A stretch of 64,000 bases of DNA from the NCBI GenBank assembly GCA_947652615.1, contig CANTDX010000011.1:1-64000 (forward strand). The letters are read 5' to 3'. Under the pieces are notes generated by a model. That model made no database searches and was not told where the DNA came from. It worked only from the letters and a program-made list of their open reading frames with translations. This DNA comes from an uncultured Dorea sp. Its GTDB lineage: Bacteria > Bacillota > Clostridia > Lachnospirales > Lachnospiraceae. Below, one piece after another: positions 1-8,681 of the stretch (position 1 is its first letter; each line of letters begins with the position of its first letter). The position numbers and the translations under genes were made by a program.

Positions 1-1082
1 TTGGAAAGAGACCGAAGGTAGCCCTCACTGGTATGGGCAGCGAGCATGGAGAAGAGAACTCCATGAAAGCGGCCGTAGAGGCGGCAAAAGACGGAATAGA
101 TGTATACTATATCGGAACATTGGAGGCCGAAGGCGTGACCACCATCAAGGTTGTGAACGACGAGGAAGGCCATGACCGTATGGAAGAGATGCTTAAGAAC
201 GGGGAAGTGGACGCAGCAGTTACCATGCATTTCCCATTCCCGATCGGCGTGTCTACCGTAGGACGCTGTGTGACGCCGGCGACCGCTAAGGAGATGTTCA
301 TCGCGAATACGACCGGAACCTCCAGTACAGACCGTATCGAAGGCATGATCAAGAATGCGATCTATGGAATCATCACTGCGAAGGCATGCGGCAATGCGAA
401 TCCGACCGTAGGTATCCTGAATGTAGACGGCGCACGCCAGACAGAGAAGGCATTGAAGCAGTTACAGGAGAAGGGATATGACATTGCATTTGCCGAGTCC
501 GGAAGGGCAGACGGCGGATGTGTGATGAGAGGGAACGACGTGCTGCAGGCATCTCCGGATATCATGGTAACAGACTCCCTGACAGGGAATATCCTGGTGA
601 AGATGCTGTCTTCCTTCAATACAGGCGGAAGCTTCGAGGCTACAGGCTATGGCTATGGACCTGGAATCGGGGAAGGCTATGAGCAGTTAGTCATGATCGT
701 ATCCAGGGCAAGCGGCGCTCCGGTGATCGCCAATGCGATCCGCTATGCAGGACAGCTTGTAAGAGGCAAAGTATTCGAGGTTGCGAAGGCAGAATTCGCG
801 GCAGCGAAGAAGGCTGGCCTGAAGGAGATCTTAGATGCACTGAAGGCTTCCCAGAAGCCGGCAGGAGCGGCAGAGGAAGTCAAAGAACCTCCAAAGGAGA
901 TCGTAACGGCTCAGATCGCAGGTATCGAGGTTATGGATCTGGAGGATGCTGTGAAGGCATTGTGGAAGATCAATATCTATGCGGAGAGCGGAATGGGCTG
1001 TACCGGACCGATCGTCCGTGTATCTGATGCGAACCTTGCAAAGGCAGAGGAAGAGCTTAAGAAAGCCGGATATGTGAATTAG
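1..1082 (+). CDS. grdD: Glycine reductase complex component C, alpha subunit (5' partial)
   Basis: The reading frame is open from base 3 to the stop, so the N-terminus lies outside the window. The visible protein has about 359 residues. It matches GrdD, the PlsX-like subunit of component C, which with GrdC turns the carboxymethyl-selenoprotein intermediate into acetyl phosphate in Stickland reduction of glycine, sarcosine or betaine. Family-typical stretches are GSEHGEE near the start, the TGTSSTDRIEGM segment and the VTDSLTGNILVKM segment, plus an acidic and lysine-rich linker before the C-terminal GMGCTGP motif. The rest of the grd operon should lie to the left. A hairpin terminator follows at 1107-1147, so this is the last gene of its transcript. 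Family call is firm; which substrate-specific complex it serves cannot be seen. Confidence 0.9.
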   Translation, partial: GKRPKVALTGMGSEHGEENSMKAAVEAAKDGIDVYYIGTLEAEGVTTIKVVNDEEGHDRMEEMLKNGEVDAAVTMHFPFPIGVSTVGRCVTPATAKEMFIANTTGTSSTDRIEGMIKNAIYGIITAKACGNANPTVGILNVDGARQTEKALKQLQEKGYDIAFAESGRADGGCVMRGNDVLQASPDIMVTDSLTGNILVKMLSSFNTGGSFEATGYGYGPGIGEGYEQLVMIVSRASGAPVIANAIRYAGQLVRGKVFEVAKAEFAAAKKAGLKEILDALKASQKPAGAAEEVKEPPKEIVTAQIAGIEVMDLEDAVKALWKINIYAESGMGCTGPIVRVSDANLAKAEEELKKAGYVN

Positions 1083-1106
1083 ATCTATTGATATAATATG
1101 AATTGT

Positions 1107-1147
1107 AAGAAGAGCGGTATCTTATGTCAAGACACCGCTTTTCTTAT
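1107..1147 (+). terminator. Rho-independent terminator after grdD
   Basis: A 12-bp stem, AAGAAGAGCGGT against ACCGCTTTTCTT, with a short loop and a T-rich 3' side, lies 25 bases after the grdD stop. Confidence 0.8.
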
Positions 1148-1199
1148 TGGTTTCTTTGATACAGGTAATTTTACCCTGTAATTTTCTGAAGCCCGGTGC

Positions 1200-1205
1200 T
1201 ATAAT
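1200..1205 (+). promoter_or_regulatory. Probable -10 box for the GNAT-ThrE gene
   Basis: A perfect TATAAT lies about 40 bases before the start codon at 1248. The matching -35 (TGTAAT at 1177-1182) is weak. Confidence 0.4.
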
Positions 1206-1247
1206 GAGGAAACGGGAGCATAGCTTTTAAGATTTGGAGGGCAGATT

Positions 1248-2480
1248 ATGAAGATCCGGCAGATAACGAGGAATAAAGATGAATACATGGATTTGCTGCT
1301 GATGGCTGACCCGCAGGAGGATATGATCGAGAGATATCTGGACAAAAGCGATCTGTATGTGCTGGTCAACGGCGGGGACGTCTGTTCTGTCTGTGTGGTG
1401 GAGCCGCTGAAGAACCGGAAATGTGAATTGAAGAATATAGCCACCCGGACAGAGGACAGGGGGAAAGGCTATGCGAAATACATGCTCCGTTATATCTGTG
1501 AACGTTACAGCGCTACCTGCGACGTCATGTATGTGGGAACGGGCAATTATAAAGAAATCATAAGATTCTATGAACGGTGTGGGTTTATCCATTCCCATAT
1601 CGTTGCGAACTTCTTCTCGGAGAATTACAGGGAGCCGATCTATGAAGACGGTGTACGGCTTACGGATATGATCTATCTCAAGAAGCAGTTGGATTCATCG
1701 GTGGATGTAAAGAAGGTAGTGGATCTGGCCCTGGAAGCGGGACGGATATTGCTTAAGAACGGCGCGGAGATCTTCCGTGTGGATGAGACGATCACCCGGA
1801 TCTGCAACAGCTTCCATGTGGAATATGTAGATACATTTATCTTAAGCCATGCAATATTCGTCAGTGCGGAGAATGGCGTGGAGGAGGCGTATACCAAGGT
1901 GAAGCAGATCCCGCTGTCCGCATCCCATCTGGGGATCGTGGCGGAGGTGAATGAGCTGTCAAGAGAGATCGCCGGCGGATTCGTCAGCATTGAGGAGGCG
2001 AAGGAGAGACTTCGCAGGATCGATCAGATGCCGGCTAAGAGGAGTTATTTCCAGGTGCTTGCGGCGGGCATGGGAAGCGGGAGCTTCGGTTACCTTCTGG
2101 GGGCGACGGCGCTTGAGAGCGTGATCGCGTTTGGTATCGGGTGTATCCTGTACGTGTGGGTGCTGACTGCGAAGAAATACAATATCTCTAAGATGCTTGT
2201 GAATATCATAGGAGGAGTGATTATCACGGTTCTGGCGCTTGCGGCGCTTCATCTGCCGTTTGCGGCGCCGGTGAAGATCGACGGGATGATCATCGGCGGG
2301 ATCATGCCGCTGGTGCCGGGACTTGCGTTCGTGAATGCGATCCGGGATATTGCGGACAGTGATTTCCTGTCGGGCACGGTGCGGATGATCGACGCGCTGC
2401 TGGTGTTCGTCTATATCGCGGTGGGAGTAGGTTTTGCGCTCAGTGTGTATAACAATATGGGAGGAGGTCTTATGCTGTGA
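1248..2480 (+). CDS. GNAT acetyltransferase fused to ThrE-type threonine/serine exporter N-terminal half
   Basis: The 410-residue protein has two parts. Residues 1 to about 145 look like a GNAT N-acetyltransferase fold: an acetyl-CoA loop (residues around TEDRGKGYAKYML) and a C-terminal RFYERCGF motif. From about residue 155 it matches the YjjP/ThrE half of the threonine/serine exporter family: a soluble helical region (VDLALEAGRILLKNGAE), then about five hydrophobic segments ending in IGGIMPLVPGLAFVNA. The ThrE family is known to export Thr and Ser in Corynebacterium, where both halves are one protein. Here the second half is the next gene, overlapping by 4 bases. Start ATG follows GGAGGG. 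The fusion of a GNAT domain to the exporter is the odd feature; what it acetylates is unknown. Confidence 0.8.
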   Translation: MKIRQITRNKDEYMDLLLMADPQEDMIERYLDKSDLYVLVNGGDVCSVCVVEPLKNRKCELKNIATRTEDRGKGYAKYMLRYICERYSATCDVMYVGTGNYKEIIRFYERCGFIHSHIVANFFSENYREPIYEDGVRLTDMIYLKKQLDSSVDVKKVVDLALEAGRILLKNGAEIFRVDETITRICNSFHVEYVDTFILSHAIFVSAENGVEEAYTKVKQIPLSASHLGIVAEVNELSREIAGGFVSIEEAKERLRRIDQMPAKRSYFQVLAAGMGSGSFGYLLGATALESVIAFGIGCILYVWVLTAKKYNISKMLVNIIGGVIITVLALAALHLPFAAPVKIDGMIIGGIMPLVPGLAFVNAIRDIADSDFLSGTVRMIDALLVFVYIAVGVGFALSVYNNMGGGLML

Positions 2481-2950
2481 TACATAATTTTATCATGCAT
2501 GTGATCTGTCCGTTTGTGGGTACGGTTGCGTTCGCGGTCCTGTTCAATGTTCCTAAGAGGTTCTATCTGTGCTGCGGATGCACCGGAGCTGCGGGATGGC
2601 TGATGTACCATATGGTGATGATTTACGGCGGTTCCGCTGCAACGGCGTCCTTTTGCGGTACATTGGTGGTGGTCCTGCTGTCAAGGATCCTGACGGTGGT
2701 CATGAAGTGTCCGATCACGATCTTCCTGGTGTCCGGCATCATTCCGCTGGTGCCGGGGGCGGGGATCTACTATACGGTATTCTACATGGTGAATAACGAA
2801 CTTGCGGAGGCGGCAAGAAGGGGAATGGAATCCGCGAAGGTTGCATTTGCCATCGTGCTTGCCATCGTATTCGTGGTATCACTTCCAAGGAAATATTTCC
2901 AACCTCTGTACTGGATGGAAAGGAAGGAAAGAAAAATCAGAAAAGGTTGA
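2477..2950 (+). CDS. Threonine/serine exporter family protein, second half (YjjB/ThrE_2-like)
   Basis: A 157-residue membrane protein with about four hydrophobic helices and the family signature SGIIPLVPGAGIYYTVFYM. It is the partner of the preceding YjjP-type half and the two should form one exporter in the membrane. The ATG overlaps the upstream stop in an ATGCTGTGA arrangement, so translation is probably coupled. The C-terminus is strongly basic (RKERKIRKG), consistent with an inside location. Substrate is inferred from the family only. Confidence 0.8.
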   Translation: MIHNFIMHVICPFVGTVAFAVLFNVPKRFYLCCGCTGAAGWLMYHMVMIYGGSAATASFCGTLVVVLLSRILTVVMKCPITIFLVSGIIPLVPGAGIYYTVFYMVNNELAEAARRGMESAKVAFAIVLAIVFVVSLPRKYFQPLYWMERKERKIRKG

Positions 2951-3018
2951 AGGATATTCGGTGTCTGTGGTACAATGTGAAAAAGCACATTGTATAGTTA
3001 TAGAGGAGGTTTTGGCAT

Positions 3019-3759
3019 ATGTTAGAAGGTAATTTGCTTCAGATCTTGCAGGAAAGCAGATATACGACGGTTTTGAGCGGATTTGGCATGCTGATTGAGA
3101 GCGGTTATCCGTCCCTTCGAGACGGTGAGAAGTCTTATGATATAGAACAGAAATACGGTTACTCTATGGAAGAGATGTTCTCAAGCTCTTTTTATTCGAC
3201 ACGTAAGGTTCAGTTCTTTGAATTCTACCGCAAAGAGCTGTTGAGCCATCTTGACAAGCCGCCGGGGAAGGGATTTCTTGCAATGGCGGAATTGGAGAGG
3301 AGAGGACTGTTCCAGTCGATCATTACCAGGAGGATCTTTGGATTGCCCGGAAAGGCCGGATGTAAGAATGTGATCGAACTGCACGGCAATGTATATGATA
3401 ATTTCTGCCCTCACTGCGGACGCAAGTATCCGATGGAGTACATAAGGGATTCCGTGAGAGTTCCGCTGTGCGAGAGCTGTAAGACACCTGTCAGGCCGCG
3501 GGTGTGCCTGTTCGGCGAGATGGTGGATAACGCCGTGATCACAAGGGCGGCGGAAGAGATACAGAAGGCGGAGGTGCTGCTGGTCCTGGGAACTACGTTA
3601 AGCTCTCACCTGTGCAGCCAGTTGATCGACTATTACGAGGGTGACAAACTGATCCTTGTGAATGAAGAGCCGCATCATGCGGACAGATTTGCAGATATTG
3701 TGATCCACGAGAGGGTGGATGAGATGTTAGAGAGATTACAGAGAGAATTGGGAGAGTAG
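3019..3759 (+). CDS. Sir2-like protein with degenerate NAD-binding motifs
   Basis: The 246-residue protein is sirtuin-sized and keeps the sirtuin scaffold: ESGYPSLR near residue 27, the catalytic-region ELHGN, two Cys-X2-Cys pairs of the zinc ribbon (CPHC, CESC), FGEMV and GTTLSS. The NAD-binding signature is not canonical: the usual GAGIS reads GFGML, and the usual TQNID reads TRRIF, so the Asn and Asp that bind and activate NAD are missing. It may be a regulator or may bind another ligand. It starts after a strong AGAGGAGG site and heads an operon with gltX (2 bases apart) and a helicase. Family membership is confident; activity as a deacylase is doubtful. Confidence 0.8.
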   Translation: MLEGNLLQILQESRYTTVLSGFGMLIESGYPSLRDGEKSYDIEQKYGYSMEEMFSSSFYSTRKVQFFEFYRKELLSHLDKPPGKGFLAMAELERRGLFQSIITRRIFGLPGKAGCKNVIELHGNVYDNFCPHCGRKYPMEYIRDSVRVPLCESCKTPVRPRVCLFGEMVDNAVITRAAEEIQKAEVLLVLGTTLSSHLCSQLIDYYEGDKLILVNEEPHHADRFADIVIHERVDEMLERLQRELGE

Positions 3760-3761
3760 AC

Positions 3762-5228
3762 ATGAGCAGAGTAAGAACAAGATTTGCGCCAAGCCCTACC
3801 GGGAGGATGCACGTAGGGAACTTAAGGACGGCGCTTTATGCATACCTGATCGCGAAGCATGAGGACGGAGATTTTATGCTCCGGATCGAGGATACGGATC
3901 AGGAACGATTTGTGGAAGGGGCGCTAGAGATCATCTACCATACCCTTGAGGAGACCGGGCTTGTCCATGACGAGGGGCCGGATAAGGACGGCGGAGTGGG
4001 GCCCTATGTGCAGAGTGAGCGGAATGCTTCCGGATTATATCTGAAGTACGCGAAGCAGTTGATCGAGCAGGGGAATGCTTATTACTGCTTCTGCGACAAG
4101 GAGAGGCTTGCGTCTCTGAAGAGCAGTGTGTCGGAGGACGGAGGAACGGAGATCGTCGTCTATGATAAGCACTGCCTGGGACTTAGCAGGGAAGAGGTAG
4201 AGGCGAATCTTGCGGCAGGCAAGCCTTATGTAATCCGGTTTAATATGCCTACAGAAGGGACTACGACCTTCCAGGATGATATATACGGGGAGATCACCGT
4301 GCCAAATGCGGAGCTTGAGGATCTGATCCTGATCAAATCAGACGGATATCCGACCTATAATTTTGCCAATGTGATCGACGACCATCTGATGGGGATCACC
4401 CATGTTGTGCGGGGCAATGAGTATCTGTCGTCGGCGCCGAAGTACAATAAGATCTACGAGGCGTTTGGCTGGGAGGTTCCCACGTATGTACATTGCCCGC
4501 TTATTACGGACGAGAACCACAAGAAGCTGAGCAAGCGGTGCGGCCATTCTTCTTATGAGGATCTGATTGACCAGGGCTTTATCACGGAGGCTGTCGTGAA
4601 TTACGTTGCGCTGCTTGGATGGTGTCCGGCAGGGAACCAGGAGATCTTCTCGCTGGAAGAGCTGGTGCGGGAGTTTGATTACCGCCATATGAGCAAGTCG
4701 CCGGCTGTATTTGATATCGTGAAGTTAAGATGGATGAACGGCGAGTATTTCAAAGCCATGGATGAAGAGCGGTTCTATCAGATGGCGAAGCCGCATATCG
4801 AGGAGGTTGTGACAAGGGACTGCGACTTAAGGAAGATCGCAGGGTTAGTCAGGACCAGGATTGAAGTGTTCCCGGATATCCGGGAGCAGATTGATTTCTT
4901 CGAGGAGCTTCCAGAGTATGATACCGCGATGTATTGCCACAAGAAGATGAAGACCAATGAGGAGAAGTCCTTGGGCGTGCTTGAGGATGTCCTGCCGCTT
5001 CTTGAGGCACAGGAGGACTACAGCAATGACGCGTTGTTTGCAGTGCTGAAGGGATATGTGGACGAGAAGGGATACAAGACCGGATTCGTGATGTGGCCGG
5101 TCAGGACTGCCGTGTCCGGGAAGCAGAACACTCCGGGAGGAGCAACGGAGATCATGGAGATCCTGGGCAAAGAAGAATCCCTTAAGAGGATCCGCAAGGG
5201 TATCGAATTATTGAAGGGGAATCTATGA
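3762..5228 (+). CDS. gltX: Glutamyl-tRNA synthetase
   Basis: Class I aminoacyl-tRNA synthetase of 488 residues, the usual length. It charges tRNA-Glu with glutamate. The HIGH-type motif appears as [11 protein letters not shown] (residues 9-19) and the KMSKS-type motif as KKLSKR (residues 254-259), followed by the anticodon-binding helical domain. The start codon lies 2 bases after the Sir2-like stop, and the end overlaps the helicase start by 4 bases, so the three genes are co-transcribed. No T-box leader is visible ahead of it. Clostridia often lack GlnRS, so a non-discriminating role with GatCAB is possible but is not shown here. Confidence 0.95.
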   Translation: MSRVRTRFAPSPTGRMHVGNLRTALYAYLIAKHEDGDFMLRIEDTDQERFVEGALEIIYHTLEETGLVHDEGPDKDGGVGPYVQSERNASGLYLKYAKQLIEQGNAYYCFCDKERLASLKSSVSEDGGTEIVVYDKHCLGLSREEVEANLAAGKPYVIRFNMPTEGTTTFQDDIYGEITVPNAELEDLILIKSDGYPTYNFANVIDDHLMGITHVVRGNEYLSSAPKYNKIYEAFGWEVPTYVHCPLITDENHKKLSKRCGHSSYEDLIDQGFITEAVVNYVALLGWCPAGNQEIFSLEELVREFDYRHMSKSPAVFDIVKLRWMNGEYFKAMDEERFYQMAKPHIEEVVTRDCDLRKIAGLVRTRIEVFPDIREQIDFFEELPEYDTAMYCHKKMKTNEEKSLGVLEDVLPLLEAQEDYSNDALFAVLKGYVDEKGYKTGFVMWPVRTAVSGKQNTPGGATEIMEILGKEESLKRIRKGIELLKGNL

Positions 5229-7075
5229 GTCTGAACCACGCTCAGAGTACGGCAGTCGCTCACAGAGACGGACCGTGTATGGTCCTTGCCGGTCCCGGTT
5301 CCGGGAAGACGCTTACCATTGCAAAGAGAATTGAATATTTGATCACAAGATATAAGGTAAGGCCAGAAGAGATTCTGGTCATTACCTTTACCAAATATGC
5401 TGCAAGAGAGATGAAAGAGCGGTTCCGTCAGGTGATGGGAACTGCGGGGATGCCGGTCACCTTTGGGACATTCCACGGCATCTATTACGGGATCCTGAAA
5501 TGGGCATACAGGCTTGACCAGTCGAATCTTCTGACGGATGAGGAGAAATATGCGCTGATACGCCAGGAGGCGGCAAAACTTGAGTGGGAAGAGCTTGCTC
5601 AGGCCGAGGATGAGAGAGACTATCTGAAGGAGCTTGCGGCCGAGATCGGTAATATTAAGAACAACTGTTACGACATAGAGTCTTATGAATCGGCGCGTTA
5701 CGGGGAACAGCGCTTCCGCAGGCTGTATCATTCCTATGAAGGGGAGAAGAAGAGGCTTCGTAAGATTGATTTCGAGGATATGCTCGTTATGTGCCGCAGT
5801 CTCTTCCTGAAAAGACCGGATATCCTTGGGAGATGGCAGGAAAAGTTCAGGTACATTCTGGTAGATGAATTCCAGGATGTGAATCAGGCACAGTATGATG
5901 TGGTGCGGATGCTGGCGGCTCCTCAGAACAATCTGTTTGTGGTGGGGGATGACGACCAGTCTGTCTATGGGTTTCGGGGAGCAAAGCCGGGGATCATGAT
6001 GGAATTTGCGAAGGATTACCCGGATGCCAAGAGGGTTCTCTTGGATGTGAATTACCGCTCTGCCGCCCATATCGTAGACGGTGCGCTTAGAGTGATTGCC
6101 CATAATGAGGAGCGTTATGATAAGAGGATCCGTGCGAAGAAGGATAAGGGAGAGACGATCCATGTGCAGGAGGTAAGCGACCCGGTGGAGGAAGCCAGAT
6201 ACATCTCCAGGCAGATCCGGGAGTACCGGAAAGCAGGAATCCCCTATAAGGAGATGGCAGTGCTGTACAGGACTGCCGTAGATGCAAGAGCATTGTCGGA
6301 GGTGCTTACGGAGCGCCAGGTTCCGTTTGTGATGAAGGAGAAGCTCACAAGCCTGTATGATCATTTTATCGGAACGGACATCATGAGTTATCTTCATCTG
6401 TCCCAGGGGCATTATGAGAGGAGATATTTCCTGCAGGTTGCCAACAGGCCGAAGCGCTACATCAGCCGTGACAGTATGAGGGAAGGACAAGTCTCTTATG
6501 AGTCTCTGCGGAATTTCTACTGTGACAAGGACTGGATGATGGACCGGATCGACCAGTGGGAATGGGATATGAAGATGCTGAAGAAGCAGGCGCCCTATGC
6601 AGCCATTCAGTATATCCGCAAGGGGATCGGATATGATGAATTCCTGCGTGAATATGCGGCCGGCAAAGGGATATCGGAGGAAGAGCTTCTGACGGTCCTT
6701 GAGGAGATCCAGCAGAGTTCCAGAGAATATCAGACCGTCGAAGAATGGTTCGCCCATGTGGAGAACTATAAGGAGATGCTTGAAAAGCAGAAGGCAAAAG
6801 GCGGCAGGGAGGCAGCGGATAGAGACGGGGTAACGCTTATGACCATGCATGGGGCTAAGGGACTTGAATACGAGGTGGTCTTCGTGATCGAAGGCAATGA
6901 GGGCATCACCCCCTATAAGAAAGCGAAGACAAAGGAAGCCCTGGAGGAAGAGCGGCGTCTGTTCTATGTTGCGATGACGCGGGCGAAGAGTAAGCTTATT
7001 ATCAGCTATGTAAAAGAGAAAAACGGAAAAGACGTCAGTCCTTCCCGTTTTGTAGAAGAGCTAATCCTCGTCTGA
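5225..7075 (+). CDS. UvrD/PcrA-family ATP-dependent DNA helicase
   Basis: Superfamily 1A helicase of 616 residues with all main motifs: Walker A GPGSGKT (residues 23-29), motif Ia TFTKYAA, motif [10 protein letters not shown], motif [15 protein letters not shown], motif IV NYRS, motif [17 protein letters not shown] and motif [14 protein letters not shown]. It is shorter than PcrA (about 730-750 residues): the C-terminal tail that binds RNA polymerase in PcrA is absent. It should unwind DNA during repair or recombination. ATG overlaps the gltX stop (ATGA), so it is translationally coupled. Its last 15 bases overlap the end of the converging DUF1292 gene. Confidence 0.9.
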   Translation: MSLNHAQSTAVAHRDGPCMVLAGPGSGKTLTIAKRIEYLITRYKVRPEEILVITFTKYAAREMKERFRQVMGTAGMPVTFGTFHGIYYGILKWAYRLDQSNLLTDEEKYALIRQEAAKLEWEELAQAEDERDYLKELAAEIGNIKNNCYDIESYESARYGEQRFRRLYHSYEGEKKRLRKIDFEDMLVMCRSLFLKRPDILGRWQEKFRYILVDEFQDVNQAQYDVVRMLAAPQNNLFVVGDDDQSVYGFRGAKPGIMMEFAKDYPDAKRVLLDVNYRSAAHIVDGALRVIAHNEERYDKRIRAKKDKGETIHVQEVSDPVEEARYISRQIREYRKAGIPYKEMAVLYRTAVDARALSEVLTERQVPFVMKEKLTSLYDHFIGTDIMSYLHLSQGHYERRYFLQVANRPKRYISRDSMREGQVSYESLRNFYCDKDWMMDRIDQWEWDMKMLKKQAPYAAIQYIRKGIGYDEFLREYAAGKGISEEELLTVLEEIQQSSREYQTVEEWFAHVENYKEMLEKQKAKGGREAADRDGVTLMTMHGAKGLEYEVVFVIEGNEGITPYKKAKTKEALEEERRLFYVAMTRAKSKLIISYVKEKNGKDVSPSRFVEELILV

Positions 7076-7348
7076 TTCTTCGAACTCCTGTGTGTCCATC
7101 CATTCGTCGAATGCGTCCGCGGCGATCTCATACTCTTCATCGTCTTCGATATTCTCAAGCTCCGGTTCTCCGTCCGGGGTCTCGACATAGCGGTAGAGAT
7201 AGACGTCGCCGTCCTCGGTGTCGCCGTCTTCATTCAGGGGAAGAAGGGCGATGTATTCTCGTCCTGCCGCTTCGAACAGGGTTAAGATCGCACATTGAAC
7301 GACTTCATCATTGTCGAGGGTCAGTTCAACAGTCATGTATTCATCCAT
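7061..7348 (-). CDS. DUF1292 domain protein
   Basis: A small acidic protein of 95 residues with the DUF1292 pattern: a strand-rich first half (VELTLDNDEVVQCAILTLFEAAGREYIALLP) and an acidic tail ending in EESDED. Such proteins are common in Firmicutes next to ruvX and mltG-type genes and have no settled function. The ATG is 10 bases after AAAGGAG. It converges on the helicase gene with a 15-base overlap, so the two messages would have antisense 3' ends. The 144-bp element at 7381-7524 sits just upstream of its start. Confidence 0.8.
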   Translation of the reverse strand: MDEYMTVELTLDNDEVVQCAILTLFEAAGREYIALLPLNEDGDTEDGDVYLYRYVETPDGEPELENIEDDEEYEIAADAFDEWMDTQEFEESDED

Positions 7349-7380
7349 AGTATCCGTCTCCTTTGTTTAGGTACTTTTCC

Positions 7381-7524
7381 GTTACTGTTTACTCCTGGAC
7401 CGTGCACCACGCTGCACGGTCACAGACCAGTGCATTACCAAGGCAAGAATCCGACCTCTTGCCGTAAGGCAACTTGAAATAGGGCGGATTCGTTGCTGTG
7501 AGCGCCGTAGGTGCGAACAGTAAC
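7381..7524 (+). mobile_element. 144-bp MITE-like structured element, copy 1
   Basis: The element is bounded by perfect 9-bp terminal inverted repeats, GTTACTGTT (7381-7389) and AACAGTAAC (7516-7524). It is flanked by near-identical 8-bp direct repeats, ACTTTTCC (7373-7380) and ACTTTTAC (7525-7532), as left by transposon insertion. Inside are a hairpin GACCGTGC/GCACGGTC (7398-7421) and a nested core: GAATCCG (7447-7453) pairs with CGGATTC (7485-7491) around TTGCC-GTAA-GGCAA. The same core, in the same order and with the same total length, occurs in copy 2 on the other strand. It codes for nothing. It fills the 302-base gap between the divergent DUF1292 and lipoprotein genes; the remainder holds only a TAAAAT box near 7590. 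Confidence 0.8.
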
Positions 7525-7650
7525 ACTTTTACTGTAACAGAGGACGGGAGAAAAAGCAAGAATATCTAGCCAAACACAAAAAAATGTTGTAAAATGTAGA
7601 TGGCGTGAGTGAGACGGAATGATAAGAGAGGGGCAGGAAGGAGAATGTTC

Positions 7651-8658
7651 ATGAGAAAGAAGGTGCTGTTGAGGGTATCGGTCGTAATACTCATATGCAT
7701 TTTCGGATTGTCTGCATGTAAGAAGAACGTGGGAACGCCCGAAGACAATGCGGTTACCGAAGAAGTACAGGAAGATGAGATGCCCGAAGAGGATGTATAT
7801 GTATTCGGATTTACGGGAATTGATATGGAGAACCCTTATTTTATAACCCTGGAGTCGGCAATTCGCGAGAAGCTTGAGACGGAAGGGCCTTACAGCCTGA
7901 TCACGAAGGATCCGGCCTCGGACCCGGACCTGCAGGCGCAGCAGATTCGGGAGATGATCGAGGAAGGGATCAACGCTATATTCTTATGTCCGGTAGATTG
8001 GGAGAAGATAACTCCGTCGCTTAATGAGCTTAAGGAGGCGGATGTTAAGATCATCAATGTAGATACCCAGGTAAAAGAGATGGATTATGTGGATGCATAT
8101 ATCGGATCGGATAACCGGGAAGCAGGGTACATCTGCGGAGAGGATCTGATCAGCAGGTGTCCGGAAGGAGGGACGGTGGCGATCCTAGAATGTCCGACGC
8201 AGAATTCGATCAACGACCGTATCACCGGATTTGAGGAAGCAGTCGCATTGGCGGAGAAGGGATTCGAGGTTGTAAGAAGAGAAGATACCAACGGCGAATT
8301 CGAGAAAGCACTGGAGGCGGCAAAGGCGATCGTGAAGGAGTATCCGGATGTGACGGCGATCATGTGCGGGAATGATCAGTTGGCGGTTGCGGCCAAGACG
8401 GCGGTGAATCTTGAGGGTCTTAAGCAGGTGATCATCTATGGCGTGGACGGTTCGCCGGATATCAAGAAGGAATTGAAGAAATCGAACGGCCAGATCGCCG
8501 GTACGGCGGCGCAGTCTCCGATCAGTATGGGGAAGACGGCGGCGAAGACTGCCGTGGGGCTGCTGAGCGGCGAAGATTATGAGAGAGAGATTTACGTGGA
8601 AGTATTTATGATCGATAAAGATAATGTTGATATGTATGGAGTAGACGGATGGCAGTAG
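7651..8658 (+). CDS. Sugar-binding lipoprotein (LacI/ribose-type periplasmic-binding fold)
   Basis: The 335-residue protein starts with a lipoprotein signal: MRKKVLLR, a hydrophobic core, then LSAC with the lipidated Cys near residue 22. The mature part is a type I periplasmic binding domain: FTGIDMENPYF, DPDLQAQQIREMIEEGINAIFL, YIGSDNREAG, GTVAILEC, IMCGNDQLA and IYGVDGSPD. It should bind a sugar or similar solute outside the membrane. No ABC permease or ATPase lies nearby, so it may be an orphan or a sensing protein. I start at ATG 7651, 8 bases after AGGAAGGA; the in-frame ATG at 7645 is too close to that site. The next gene is a GH13 pseudoenzyme 23 bases on. Confidence 0.85.
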   Translation: MRKKVLLRVSVVILICIFGLSACKKNVGTPEDNAVTEEVQEDEMPEEDVYVFGFTGIDMENPYFITLESAIREKLETEGPYSLITKDPASDPDLQAQQIREMIEEGINAIFLCPVDWEKITPSLNELKEADVKIINVDTQVKEMDYVDAYIGSDNREAGYICGEDLISRCPEGGTVAILECPTQNSINDRITGFEEAVALAEKGFEVVRREDTNGEFEKALEAAKAIVKEYPDVTAIMCGNDQLAVAAKTAVNLEGLKQVIIYGVDGSPDIKKELKKSNGQIAGTAAQSPISMGKTAAKTAVGLLSGEDYEREIYVEVFMIDKDNVDMYGVDGWQ

Positions 8659-8681
8659 AGCGATAGCAGGAAGGATAAGGC

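Noticed and set aside
5018..6850. Long minus-strand open frame of 610 codons opposite gltX and the helicase
   Set aside because: It is a shadow frame of the two strongly supported plus-strand genes, has no recognisable domain and no ribosome site.
7090..7477. Short plus-strand frames across the DUF1292 gene and the 144-bp element
   Set aside because: They are antisense to DUF1292 or run into the element's hairpins, with no homology or ribosome site.
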